Below are positions 21,058 to 31,802 of a DNA stretch of 64,000 bases, piece after piece. This stretch comes from Conus ventricosus. Taxonomy: Eukaryota; Mollusca; Gastropoda; Neogastropoda; Conidae. Each line of letters begins with the position of its first letter. Position 1 is the stretch's first letter. Where the stretch lies: the NCBI GenBank assembly GCA_018398815.1, contig CM031607.1, positions 82,841,301 to 82,905,300 of the forward strand, read 5' to 3'. The position numbers and the translations under genes were made by a program. The notes under the pieces were generated by a model. It was given only the letters and a program-made list of their open reading frames with translations, did not search any database and was not told where the DNA came from.

Positions 21058-21375
21058 ATGAAGGTTGAAGTAGTTAGTGAGTTTACTTATATATTTGAGA
21101 GGTTGGATTGGGAGAGGGAAGTCGATAGAGAAGAGTTAAGGGACTGGTTTGAAGAATTAATTACTGATCTTTTTGAGCGTATATATATGCGAGAAAGTAT
21201 GACGCAGATCGCCAGTAAAATACTATATTCTTGGCCCCAACCAATTATAAAGTTATTTGCCATTTTAGTTGATAGTATAGCTCATAAAGATGTTGATCTG
21301 GATTTTTCTACCGGCCCTGAAGGAGTAGCTATTCGTTTTAATGAAGATCAGGTTTTACGATTAGAAATAGACTAA
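21058..21375 (+). CDS. Small tandem paralogue 3 (uncharacterised, intact 105 aa)
   Basis: The only intact member of the triplet. The N-terminal half is helical and acidic (L-D-W-E-R-E-V-D-R-E-E-L, W-F-E-E-L-I-T-D-L-F). The C-terminal half has G-P-E-G-V-A-I-R-F-N-E-D-Q-V-L-R-L, which looks like alternating beta strands. No signal peptide, membrane span or known motif is visible. Three paralogues in a row with shared leaders suggest selection for dosage or diversification, as seen in viral accessory gene arrays; this is inference. Confidence 0.75.
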   Translation: MKVEVVSEFTYIFERLDWEREVDREELRDWFEELITDLFERIYMRESMTQIASKILYSWPQPIIKLFAILVDSIAHKDVDLDFSTGPEGVAIRFNEDQVLRLEID

Positions 21376-21427
21376 TGAATAATAACTGAATTTACAATTA
21401 TGTTTTTATTTATTTTTAGATTTAAAA

Positions 21428-21646
21428 ATGGCTGCTGAACTCAGTGAATCTGATTTAAAGAATTGTAATGAACTATTTGATGAAACAATGAAATATTAAC
21501 ATTGATTTTAGTGAATTTGGGTTTGAGAATGATATAGACAATATAATAAAAGATAATAGTGAACTATTTAACGAAGCAATCAAAGTGATAAACATTGACT
21601 GTAGTGATTCAGAAAAAGCTAAAATATTGGCGGTGTTATTGTAAGG
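21428..21646 (+). pseudogene. Small gene with an internal duplication (frameshifted)
   Basis: It starts M-A-A-E-L-S-E-S-D-L-K. Two similar halves can be read, one with N-E-L-F-D-E-T-M-K and one with S-E-L-F-N-E-A-I-K, each followed by an I-N-I-D segment, in different frames because of a shift near 21490. The leader before the ATG is AT-rich like those of the triplet genes. Unknown function. Confidence 0.5.
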
Positions 21647-21756
21647 TTAACGTGTCTTGAAGTGTTGCGGCACTTGGGTGAAGAAATAAAAACCTGTTTT
21701 ACTTACTTTATTTACATTTATTTTTTTAATCTACGTAAATATTGTGGCTTTTAAAA

Positions 21757-21950
21757 ATGACGACCCCAAGTAAATTCGAGGACGGAAAACTATATACAAT
21801 GGAAGAAATATTTGATATGAAAAAAAGCAATTAAGCAATACGTTTAGTGAAGTAGACATGAACATCATTAACCTACAAACTTCATGAAGCGTAGCACACG
21901 CCAACTCCTAAAATCCCAGTCTCTTCAGATGAGCCCGCCAGTAAAAGTGT
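21757..21950 (+). pseudogene. Degenerate small gene fragment
   Basis: It starts M-T-T-P-S-K-F-E-D-G-K-L and runs about 25 codons to a stop. An AT-rich leader (about 21711-21756) with TTTAAAAATG precedes it. Further residues may continue in another frame. No recognisable family. Confidence 0.35.
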
Positions 21951-24900
21951 TGTTTGACCGGTCTGATTGATTATATAACAACCTGAAGATAGTAACATGG
22001 ACGTCTGGTTTCAACAAACAGAAAGAATAATCAGCTATCACGAACTTTAACCATCTCACTGGCTGATTACAGCTTACAAAGTTTAACCATGCAGTGAGGA
22101 GGCAAAGTTACGGGTTTCTGGTGTCTGAAGAACAGTCCTTGAAATCAAATTAAGACAAACAAATTCTATCCCTATAGTTGCAATTCTACCTCCGCTCTAT
22201 CCCAAAAAGTCGACGTTAAAACGGCAGTCTTAAACATACATAATTCTGACAACATGTTTTTATTGTGGTGTGGTTTTTAAGCGCATCTAACATCCTGTTA
22301 AAAATCACGCAAACAGAGTTTCCCCAATTATGAACACTATAAGCAAGACTGAACTTTGATAACATAACCTTTACAGTAAGTATAAACAGTAAATCTCAGG
22401 TTTGAATACAAACAAACCAATCACTCTGAAAACGTATACTACATGGTCTGTAGAAGAAATCTAGTGCCTCTAAGGCATTCTCCCAACGCTCCCACCTTAT
22501 CGAACCGCTTAACAAACAATTAGACTTGATACTGATTAGCAGATAGTACAAAGACCATTATGTAATTAATCAGAACAAGAAGCAGACTAATGGCCTATAC
22601 ATCAAAGCATCCAGCTATAAAAGAGCCTTTGTAGCAGGTGTTTGGTCAGAATACTACAATAGAAGCAGCTGCCAGTCATAGAACTCCATTGTCAAAAGTT
22701 TTTGTAGACGTGAAACCACACTCCCCTTCCACCTACACCAAGGTCTAAGGTTAGCTTTAAGACTATATACAAAATTGCAGATGAGTCCATACGTGTTTAT
22801 GCTGACTTGAATCGCTCTTGCCGCAGTACTATGGCCCACAACAGCAAGAACAAAAAACAACCTATTAACCACCATCAATCTGTTCTTAATGCGTTAATTG
22901 TTGTTAGCCAGACGGTCAACACACAACACCCGAAATTTACCAGAGCACCCCGACCAGCTAGCAGATTTTTAGATCAGATGAAACAACTTCGCACTCAGTT
23001 ATCCAACCAACTGAACCATTCAGACATTGTTATGACTCCCCAGAAGACCAAGAACGTATGATTCATCTCACACTGCTGATTTGCCAATAAAGAATTATTA
23101 GGCAGCGCAGTAAGAGACCACGATCACAATACTAAACTGAAAGTGTGAAGGCAGCACACAACAAGTAGTAAACTTCAACTTAAGGTTGACCCCTAAGACA
23201 TGGAAACTGCCATCTTCTTTCATAACCTAAGAGAGCTACATTCTCCATTTTAGATCATGCAAGCAGTGACTTCGAATATAAAGGGTGACAGCATTGCTAC
23301 AGGTCTTCAGAAAATACATGACTTTATCTTGACTCTATCCTTTGATGACTCAGCCCAACATCTGATGGCTAGTTTGGATAAGTTTAGCAGATCACTACGA
23401 AAGACTTTTCCAATCACTAAACAATACTTTGATCCCTCTCTTAGTGCGCAAAGGCGTCTATCCTTATGAATACATGAACTCGTGGGACAGGTTTGACTAA
23501 GACTCGCTTCCTCCTCTAAAGGCACTTTCATTTCTAGTCTTAGAGCAAAGACATACTGACTCTGGAATATGATTCGCACCAGAAATCCTGGACAGGAGAA
23601 TTACACTGGAAACGATGGCGATTATCACATCCAATATTTATGGCTGACTGTGTTTATTGGCAGACGTCTTTCAGAATTAACAGATCTACATGCATGAAAC
23701 CATTACAACTTAGACCGTCACATTACATCTCTGCCACCAGGTTATCTTGATGCTTTCTTAAATCTACAAACATTCAAATTGACTTAATTTTCTGATCTAA
23801 CATGCACACTCCAAATGATTGAAGACGGCTGAGGGAGGTATTAGCATGGCCTCACATCCTTAACTGGCAAGCTAACACAAGTATTTAACGGCTAAGGAAC
23901 CCCACTAAAGCATCCACTATCTAATGTACTTAGACGCCAAATCTGTATGGGTGGGGCCCTGAGTCAACCGCTTCCACTGAGAACTTGAAAATGATAAAAG
24001 GGCCTCATGATGTTAATCTGTGTTTGGCATGTTGTCCACAGCTTACCTGATAATTCACAGGACTAATCGTGGAGTAGACTTAGATTATCCTAAGTAATTA
24101 CACGATCCCCACAACAATTACCCCCTAGCCGCAGAAAGATTAAAGATGAGGCCCCAATCGAACCACCTAAACTTGTTCCCAATCTTAGGGCACAAAACTA
24201 GTATGAGTGTCATTACAGACTGTTACAGTTTTACTTAAGACACGGATTAAAGCTGACTAGCTGTTCATAGAATCATTGCTTTTGACAAGAGCCCTTTATG
24301 AGCCATACATCATGAAGAACACTGATCTTAGAACCCAAGCCACTGACGCTTCAGAAAAAGCTTCTTCTTTAAAACCTGATGAACAACAGCTGTTTTTGGC
24401 AAAACCATGGAGACGTACACAATCGCAAAGAGTTAAATTAGTTACAAAGAAAACCACCAATTAAGTTTGCCTCTAAACCTAACAATCAAGACTTAGAAGA
24501 TTTAACGACAGCCTGGTTGGCATTATGATTAAGAAAAAAGATTTAAGTTTTGGACAAGCCGGATGTTATTGGCTTATACAGTATTAGAGTTGCAAGATAT
24601 TGATGTAGAATTTCTGTATCCAACTACGTTAAACCGCGGGTACCCCAAAACAAGAGTAAACTTTACACACAGACACTGATATTTTTATTCTAGACGTCCC
24701 CAACAGAAACTTTTACAAAGACTAGAAACTGAAGTAGCTAAGGAACTGATGGTGGTACGACACATGCGACTATCCCAAAGACAGCCCCCCCCCCTCTACA
24801 TTCAAACTATGAACAAGAAAGTAATTGGAAAGATGAAGGATGAACTTAATGGACAGTTATAAAAGACTATGTTGGGTTTGTCGGTCAAAGATTACAGCGT

Positions 24901-25150
24901 TGCTGCCAGACTTCTGTATTGAAGCAGGCTAAGGCAAAAATAAAGAAGTTGTCAAAAAAAATATATCTCACATAACTACAAGCAAAGCCCTTCTTTGAAA
25001 ACAAAGTATTCATCACACAAATTTAATCTGCGCTCTACTCTCCATCAAGTAAACACAACTGCTTTAACAAGAAATCGCGCTAGTCTCTAACAATAAACAC
25101 AAGAAACTTAACGGGCAATCTTGGTTCTCATCTGCTGTAGCATTGAGAAC
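21951..25150 (+). pseudogene. Protein-primed family B DNA polymerase (pPolB) of element A, multiply frameshifted
   Basis: Would replicate a linear genome from a terminal protein. No long frame survives, but motifs appear in the correct order across three frames: an N-terminal region with a W-C...L-x-x-L-x-P-type segment (about 22200-22440), V-R-D-H-D-H metal-binding motif (23110-23127), exonuclease F-H-N-L (23218-23229), I-E-D-G...G-G-I (about 23818-23850), polymerase motif A Y-L-D-A (23927 on), F-G-K-T-M-E (24395-24412), motif C D-T-D (24672-24680), a Y-D-T...Y-P-K-D segment (about 24750-24785) and the N-K-K-V-I-G-K-M-K-D-E-L segment (about 24810-24850). This order is that of Polinton and adintovirus pPolB. 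The start is uncertain. Element B has the same gene from 48798. Confidence 0.88.
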
Positions 25151-25400
25151 TTTAAAAATATCTTGACTGACTTAGCTTAAGAACCTAACTTGACTTACTT
25201 GAGAACATACAAAAACTTAACTTAATAACCTAACGAGTACTTATTTAAGAACCTAACTAGTACTTTAAAAAAAGAACTTTTTTTTTGTACGTTACTTGAA
25301 TTAAGCCTTGCACTTAACTTAAAAAAAAGTACTTTTCTATAACGAACTTAAACTTGTACTTTATTTAGTTCTTACTTGTACTTAACTAGTTCTTAAATAA
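25140..25400. repeat. AACTTAA-rich iteron-like repeat block, element A
   Basis: Many variants of TTAAGAACCTAACTTGACTT and GTACTT/AAGTAC-type words follow the polymerase gene. Element B has a similar block at 53525-53740 (TAAGAACTTAA, GGTGACTT). The two blocks sit beside the same minus/plus small gene in both elements, so they are part of the element and might bind a protein; function is inferred. Confidence 0.6.
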
Positions 25401-25412
25401 ACTTCATAGAAA

Positions 25413-25613
25413 ATGGTCGACTGCAGGAGGTTACCCTTTTTATTGCAGAAGTTGGTTCTTTTCTTCTTTTACTGGCTTTGTGGTGGTTTGTACTTTGCTG
25501 CTAAAGTATGGCGTTTAACATATGTATGCTTAAAACTCCCCGCACCAACACAACCGCGGCAAATACATAATAATACATCTTATAGTTGTTTGTATTTGTG
25601 TTTTTTTAATTGA
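25413..25613 (+). CDS. Small hydrophobic ORF (uncharacterised)
   Basis: 66 residues with a hydrophobic N-terminal segment (L-V-L-F-F-F-Y-W-L-C-G-G-L-Y-F-A-A) that could be a membrane span. It lies just after the repeat block and before the minus-strand gene. In element B a membrane-type ORF (53216-53500) is found next to the matching block, though I cannot show the two are homologous. Confidence 0.35.
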   Translation: MVDCRRLPFLLQKLVLFFFYWLCGGLYFAAKVWRLTYVCLKLPAPTQPRQIHNNTSYSCLYLCFFN

Positions 25614-25704
25614 GTTTGTTGTTGGTGCTGGCGATGCTGTATTACCTATCTAACAATTTTGTTTGTTGATTGGTTTGTTTTCTTATCTGTTTCCATCAGC
25701 TAGT

Positions 25705-26330
25705 TTAACGCCTCCGCCTCAACACCCCAGGATTTTTAGCCTTAATAACATTACTCCACTGTGTGGCCACATTCACTTGTGGTACATTCTGCCCCTGCGG
25801 TAACATTCTGCTCCTTGCAGAATGTCCTGCGGCGTCTTCTTCTTCCTGATCGCTCATTTTTTTTATTACATTAAATTTAATATGATTCAAAATTAATATG
25901 ATTAAAAGTAATTAATCCCATGATGAATGGCATAACATAGTCCAAATCTTAATACAGTCACATGCCAGAGTGTGTCTAGGGACTTGTTTAAAACCGGATC
26001 TTGTATAAGTCCATAATTTAAATCTTCTTCTGAATCAACCGGCGCAATCTTACTTACTAACTTAGCATATAAACTAATCATTGTCTGTCCTACTGATCTA
26101 ACCATTTTGACCCTAGCTGTGCTTTCGTGCCAACGCATAGTACTTCTCAACTCTGAAGTAGACAATTTCTGAATCTGTTCAATACTTAGTTTCCAAACAC
26201 CTAATACTGTCTAGTTTTCCCACATGCGCTAAGGAAGAAAGTATAATCTTTCTTTAAGAACCAGTTGTCTGCGGGTAGTCTGCTTGCCCCCTCACACTTT
26301 AATAGGTCGTCATCAATCATTTTCTAAAAC
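25705..26330 (-). pseudogene. Uncharacterised conserved gene of element A, minus strand
   Basis: The best frames are 26165-25902 (87 residues, with S-T-A-R-V-K-M-V-R-S-V-G-Q-T and D-P-V-L-N-K-S-L-D) and 25890-25705 (61 residues, acidic start, basic R-R-R-R end). Upstream, about 26330-26200, another frame has D-D-D-L-L and S-A-C-G-K-T; element B shows a related D-D-L-L ... A-A-C-G-K on the opposite strand at about 52590-52700. I recognise the type as a recurrent unnamed protein of invertebrate virus-like elements but know no function. It may be one protein or two. Confidence 0.55.
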
Positions 26331-26860
26331 AATAAAAATAATATAATACTTATAAGACCATGGTTTAACGCTGGATTAATTATGCAGTGCCTATCTTTAT
26401 GTATAGTTTTAATTCAACCCTTGACAAAATGCTTGTTTTAGGATAAAACCCGCCCAACAGGGAAGATAGAAGATTCGCCAAAATTAGTTGCAACTTATTT
26501 TTAGCTTAACAACAAAAGAATTATCTGATTAAAAAGCACATAGACAGCCTTTCGTATTATGATTATTTTAAAATTATTTTTTTAGTTAATAAAAAGGATG
26601 AGTTGAAAAAAGATTATCAATACGATTTACCACTCTGCTGTAATTAGGCGGTCTTAGTATAGCTATAGCGTTTAGCAAAAAACAGTTTAGAATGAAGCCG
26701 GCTGACCTAGAAGGTTGACATTGAGGACGTTGTTAAGGCTTATAGTTGTATTCCTGCCGGATTGCGTAAAAAAGACTTTGCTGTTGCACGAGGGAATTAA
26801 CCCAGAAAATATTAGTTCATAGAAAGATTAATATTCATAAGAAACTATTGAATTATAAAA
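26331..26860. other. AT-rich stretch without a supported gene
   Basis: Only short broken frames. It may hold the shared start region of the divergent minus-strand gene (25705-26330) and the following plus-strand gene. Confidence 0.4.
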
Positions 26861-27235
26861 AGATAGCGGAGTAGTTTATGAGGTAGGAGGGAGCTATGTT
26901 AATGCTTTTAGCCTTCTCCTGGTAGCAATTAATATGTTTAGTAAATTGGCTGTCCGATTATAGAGAGAGAACGGTCATAACAAAGCAATAGAAAAATTTA
27001 GCTACGGCCAAGATACGCTTACGAAAAAGAACGAATTGCTCACATAGACTTTATTAATAAAAAGTTAAGGGAACAGGGCCATGCAGAGCACACATTTACA
27101 GAACGTCGATGAGGCTTGAATGAGTATTCCTTAGTAACAGAAAGAGTTGCTTACATCTCTACCGCCAGAACAGTCTGATTTTTATGACCATCAAACGAAC
27201 AGAAAATAGGCAGAAATTGGTTTTAGTGTGGTGCT
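26861..27235 (+). pseudogene. Uncharacterised helical gene upstream of integrase, element A
   Basis: A plus-strand frame gives a basic, helical segment: H-N-K-A-I-E-K-F (about 26970-26995), I-D-F-I-N-K-K-L-R-E-Q-G-H-A (about 27043-27090), then E-Y-S-L-V-T-E-R. Frameshifts lie near 27110 and 27150. Element B carries a related basic helical stretch (H-N-K-A-R-S-Q-L) on the minus strand at about 52190-52000, again beside its integrase. I recognise it as a recurring unnamed protein of such elements. Association with integrase suggests a linked role. Confidence 0.5.
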
Positions 27236-27302
27236 ATGGAGCAATCATTCTTCTCGCAAATTCAATCTAAAAATTATTAAAATACATTAAAATAACAGTC
27301 CT

Positions 27303-28285
27303 TCTTATGGACAATACGGAAGCACAAAATATATTCATTCCCCTAAAGGTTATTGGAAAGGAAAGACAGCTATTGAATACCGAGTAATGCCGCTAGAGTG
27401 GTCTGAATCAGATGCGAAAGACTCCTGGCTTTCAAAACAGGCAAATTGGCAAAATATATCTGCCTGGCTCCAAAAAGAATAATAAGTCCTAGATTTGTTT
27501 AACTCATTTTCCAAATGACACCATCCAGATGGACTTTTTTGTATCTTCCACTTGACAAGTAGAAGAAAAAGTTTAAGTATGCACTGGACAGTTGTAGACA
27601 TGCTTCAAGATTACACAGACGCTGAAACTTTAATACAGATAAAAAGCTCAACTGCTGAGCCTGTGGCTTTACAACAAATATACAGTGCGAGGCCCATTAA
27701 AGTATCCTAGGATGATCCATTGAAATGATGGAAAAGATTTAAAAGTTCTTAAACCAACCTGTTTTTTAAAACATCTTGTTACAGTTAAGATAGGGATCCC
27801 AGGCAACCATCGATCAACATGCCATATAAAAACTTTAATAGAGAATCTGGCTGACGCGCCTGTTTACCTATCAATATCACAGATAAATTATGGACAGAAC
27901 GCGTAACACAAATGGGTTAGGAGATTGCCTGCAGTACTTACCCATGAACAAGAAAGAGTATAATCAACAGGTCTAAACCAGTAAGACGCAATTAAATATT
28001 AAAAAAATTACATTACTGATGATTGTCAGGGACTCAAAACCTCTTGCCGTATTATGGACTAAAAGTAAGATACTTGTATGCTCCTGGAGAAGCGGAGGGC
28101 GAATGTTGAATAGAGCCACAGATCCATATGGAAGTTTAGATGTATATGATGTTGAAAGAATCATGAAAACAGACCCCTCCCCTGTATATTATTTATGAGA
28201 AACTCTCCTCGTCAAAAAAGCCTGCCCCTAAAAGATCGTTTTTTTCGTGAAGAGGTGCAAGTTTGTCCCCACCAAACACAGTAAC
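27303..28285 (+). pseudogene. Polinton/retrovirus-type integrase of element A, frameshifted
   Basis: DDE-type recombinase that would insert the element. The N-terminal part reads H-S-P-K-G-Y-W-K-G (about 27333-27360) and W-L-S-K-Q-A (about 27428-27446), a conserved lead-in of this integrase group. A V-V-D-M segment (about 27592-27603) marks the first catalytic region. Near the end D-P-Y-G-S-L-D-V (about 28120-28145) and P-V-Y-Y-L (about 28179-28193) match the C-terminal domain. Stops and shifts are frequent between 27480 and 28100, and the remaining catalytic D and E cannot be placed with certainty. In element B the same gene lies on the minus strand. Confidence 0.75.
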
Positions 28286-28425
28286 TTAACAAAAAAAAAT
28301 AGTGTTTATTTTTTGTTAAACTTATTTTTTTTTGCCTATTTTGGTTTTAACTGATCGTGTGTTTGTTTTTTTCAATGTTCTGTTTAATTGCATCAGTGGT
28401 CTACCTGTCGTTAAGTACAAGTCTT
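28286..28425. other. T-rich gap between convergent genes
   Basis: Separates the end of the integrase from the end of the minus-strand gene; A- and T-runs on both strands would suit transcription ends. Confidence 0.5.
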
Positions 28426-28830
28426 TCTCCACACCCTATTGAAGTCAATCCTCTCTTTTTGCCGCCTGTAATCCCACCATCAGCCATAAGCTTCTGAAAT
28501 CTTCGTCTGTAATCGTTATCATCCTGTACTGATTATGCTTATTCTTAATCTTAATGAACAAAGTTTTTGCTGATGCTAGGGCAACATAAGTCAGTGTGCT
28601 TTTGTAATTTAGGAGTTATTTTTTTAAAAACAGCACTTTACCATCATAGACACAGCGCCTAAACCTAATCCAGACCCCCCCTAATGCTAAAAGGCTGGCG
28701 CACCCAACCCCAGGGGCTAAAACGGCAACACTAGATCCAGCACTTACGCTAGCTAACAGCCGGAATGAGCCTTAATTACATCAGAAAGGGTAATTTAAAG
28801 CTTTAGCATATTCGTTCTAGTAACTCTATA
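28426..28830 (-). pseudogene. Gly/Ala-rich hydrophobic protein, element A
   Basis: A minus-strand frame has a Ser/Ala/Gly/Val-rich hydrophobic stretch (A-S-V-S-A-G-S-S-V-A-V-L-A-P-G-V-G, about 28750-28700), which could be a membrane-active segment. Another frame downstream has a helical E-D-F ... segment near 28500-28480 like the small C-terminal helical domain that recurs in Polinton-associated proteins. It is broken by at least two frameshifts. A membrane-active virion protein is possible but speculative. Confidence 0.45.
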
Positions 28831-29149
28831 CTTATCCAAGTCACTTTCTATTTCCTTTTTGAAGTTTCGTATTTGCTTTAACCTAAACTGTTGAAACCTC
28901 CATTTTTAAATACGATTATTTTAATAATTAATCTTTACAATCTTCTTATTAATCCTTCTGCTGCACTTCACTAACAGAGTAAAACGCAATAAAATCAACT
29001 ACTTAATGAGAATAAAGTCAGTACTGTAGGGGTTTGTCTTTGTCAACCATCACAGTAACCTTGTCAGGATGATACCTGGTGTTGATTTGTCTCCGTTTTA
29101 GTAATTGCTATACTAACTTAAGAGGGGCAACCAATTTTCGAGCCTTATT
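28831..29149. other. AT-rich stretch without a supported gene
   Basis: Short broken frames only; probably spacer or decayed part of the flanking minus-strand genes. Confidence 0.4.
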
Positions 29150-29770
29150 TGTACACCTCTGATTAACGTATGTTTCTGGGAGCAACATATCCCCTCCCCG
29201 AGTAATACATAGGCGAAAAATCATGCATTTGCCGAGGTAGTGAAGATAAGCGACGGGTAAATTCTAAGCCTACGGTTTCATGTCCCAACTTCAGAGGACC
29301 ATCTTTTCCTCTGTAGCATATTTTCAGAACCCTGCATAATATTTCAATCTGTTTTTTTTTTCTGTGTGTTTCCTGAACTAGGCTAACATAGATAAGGGCC
29401 CTACAGATTAAGGCTTTTCTAAAATTGTTTTCTATCAAATATACATTAGGGCTTCGTAGTTCAAACTAAAATTTCCCAAACAATTTTCAGGAAGCAACGC
29501 CCAAGCATTCTCTCTTTTTAATGAATTTTGTATTCGTGTTTGCCAAATCGTTTGCCCTTAAATTTCTTATCTCTTCTAGGGCAGAAATTGCTGTCGTTTT
29601 TTTGTCTTCAATTTCTGTTCGTTTGTAAACCCCATCATCTGTGTATTCAAATCCATAAACATTTCCAGCACTCCTATTAGATCAAACTCAGTTGTCCTGC
29701 TAGGTCTTTTAACTTCTAACTGCAACGCATTTAGAGCAGCTCCGGCCTTTTGATTCTGGCCCCCGAGACA
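29150..29770 (-). pseudogene. Uncharacterised minus-strand gene, element A
   Basis: Two minus-strand stretches in different frames: one with Q-N-Q-K-A-G-A-A-L-N-A-L-Q-L-E-V-K (about 29760-29700) then T-T-E-F-D-L-I, and the 29438-29163 frame with G-P-L-K-L-G-H-E-T-V-G-L-E-F and M-Y-Y-S-G-R-G. The two may be one broken gene. No family recognised; it lies between the Gly-rich gene and the P-loop gene, all on one strand, so they may form one transcription unit. Confidence 0.45.
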
Positions 29771-29899
29771 TTCTTTATTATAATATAAAAATTATAATAA
29801 AACAAATAGTTATAAGCAGTAAATAATAAACAATCTACATAAACAAACTATTGAAACTGGGGGTCAGTCCGTAGCATAGCTTAGCGTGCTAGATTTTTC

Positions 29900-30500
29900 T
29901 AACTGCTCATTTATTTTTTTTAACTCACTTTGTCCCTATTATATAATTTTCACTTAAACATTTCTCAAAACTATCTTTGTCCGTAGGTAAAATAATCAAC
30001 TGATTTTAACTGCGAATGAAAGTCTGTTAAGACTGCATTTTATTTCTGAGTTAAAGGCCACACAGAATTAATGCGTGATGCCACTAAAGGCCAGCTTTGA
30101 CAAGCTTTTCCTTTTTACAAAGTCTCGTTCAGCCGAACAGTCCTCAATACTAAACCGAGTTTCAGTTCCTCAAATTAGTCAATAGTAATGCTCTAAACAG
30201 AGTCAGCCTCCGTTTGTCCACTAGGATCAACTAGAAATATATTCTCCTTCTGGCCAAATAAACTTCCTTTTCTTTGTAAGACTTGTTGTGCTTAATGGTT
30301 GTGGCTGAATATACAATGTGCTCGTATTGAAACCTTATATGTTGCTAACAAATCCAAGTACGAAGACAGTTTTCCCACACCAGTTATCCCCGCAATAAGA
30401 GAACACAGTGCGGATCTTTGGCAGAAACTTCCAAGCTATCATCTGTTTATTATTAGAATATTTCTTCTACATTTTAATAAGCCACGTCTTTTATCCTGTT
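29900..30500 (-). pseudogene. P-loop protein, possible packaging ATPase, element A
   Basis: The minus strand at about 30397-30370 codes for A-G-I-T-G-V-G-K in one frame; the next frame gives C-G-K-T-V-F across the same bases. This is a Walker A pattern G-x4-G-K-T. The neighbouring residues are hydrophobic as in FtsK/HerA-type packaging ATPases of Polintons. I cannot place a Walker B motif, so the assignment to that family is tentative. Element B has the matching region at about 55365-55320 with more indels. Confidence 0.45.
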
Positions 30501-30599
30501 TTCTTCAATGTTTAACTGGCATCACAAACCATAAAAACATGCAATTTTATTGGGCGTCTCCGTCTGCTTTCTTTTAAATATTTATTTTATACCATCTGC

Positions 30600-31650
30600 C
30601 CCTAAGGGGGGTGGGGGGGGGCCCTTTCTCCACTTCCAAACAATCTTGTCAAATGTGGATCTAAAATCCAACCACAACCATATTTAGTTATTAAGTAGTC
30701 TCGAGGCCGTACAACATAAAGCGAAGTTTTTTACATACGCGATCACTGACTGCAGATCCCTTTTGCCATACCTCCAGCAAACAACTTTCTATTTCATCGA
30801 AGTGTTGGTGAGTAAAAGTCCGCGCCCTTGGAATACAACGGATCAGACATGCCATTTATTACACAGTGTCAAACCTTCTCAATTTTTGGATTCTATAAAA
30901 CGCTTGCTGATTCTCTCTGAAAAGGAGTTGTTCTTCAGTAAACAAGAACAAAATTCCTTTAAAGACATCAAGACTGATTTAGATGTATGTTTCCAGAGTG
31001 TGCCTCGCTTGTTTCTAGTTTCTGTTAATGGCGTGCATACGTTTTCATAATAAATAACCGGTATACTTTTATACATGGGTAAGATTGACTGGCCATCAGG
31101 GTTTAGTAACAACATCAAACTCAAGAAGATGTCCACTAACGTGTATTTAACTAAAGGATTTTCTTCAGACAGAACGACAGAACCGCTAGGATTAAATGTT
31201 TAGATGATAAGTAAGTTTTTCTTTAGTGCGCCATGGTAATATGGCATAGTAGCGTCTTTAACAGTGCAAAATCTAGAGGATCAGAATCGTTGCCAAATGC
31301 TTTCTGCTACTGCTCATCTTTAACATCATCTTTGCATCACCCGCTTTAAGCCTGGCTTGAGGGCCGTTTGAACTTGTATTCCCTGATAAACTTTCTCTTT
31401 TTCTTTCTTTTTTAGGCAGCCATAGATCAGAATCGAGGGGCAAAAATGTCCTTCTCGCCTAGTGCCAAAGACACTCTGCCCACCAGTTTGATTGATATAT
31501 GTTTAAAAACGATTGCTCTGCCTAAATTAGCGACAACAGTATTCATTAGACTGCCGATGTAATATTTATTTTGGAAGATAGTTTTAGCCGTGCCTGCATT
31601 ATAACATCATCAGCGCCAAGATCAGGGAACTTAGATCTGTTACAGTTTTT
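30600..31650 (-). pseudogene. Uncharacterised minus-strand gene upstream of the P-loop gene, element A
   Basis: Minus-strand frames contain I-K-L-V-G-R-V-S-L-A-L-G-E-K-D-I-F (about 31505-31455), S-G-N-T-S-S-N-G-P (about 31395-31370) and, near the end, D-Y-L-I-T-K-Y-G-C-G-W (about 30705-30670). I recognise the last motif as typical of an unnamed protein that recurs in invertebrate virus-like elements. The size, about 350 codons, would suit a structural protein, but there is no direct evidence. Element B has the region at about 56540-55560. Confidence 0.5.
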
Positions 31651-31802
31651 CAGGCTCAACTGTTGATGGAGTATTTACACTACTTACAGTCTCCATATAC
31701 TTTTTACACCGTGGGTACCTTCTTCTTTTTCTGTATGGATCGAGGTCACAAACCGTATGAGTTCATTTTTTATAAAACAAAAAAGAATATAAATAAAAAA
31801 TT

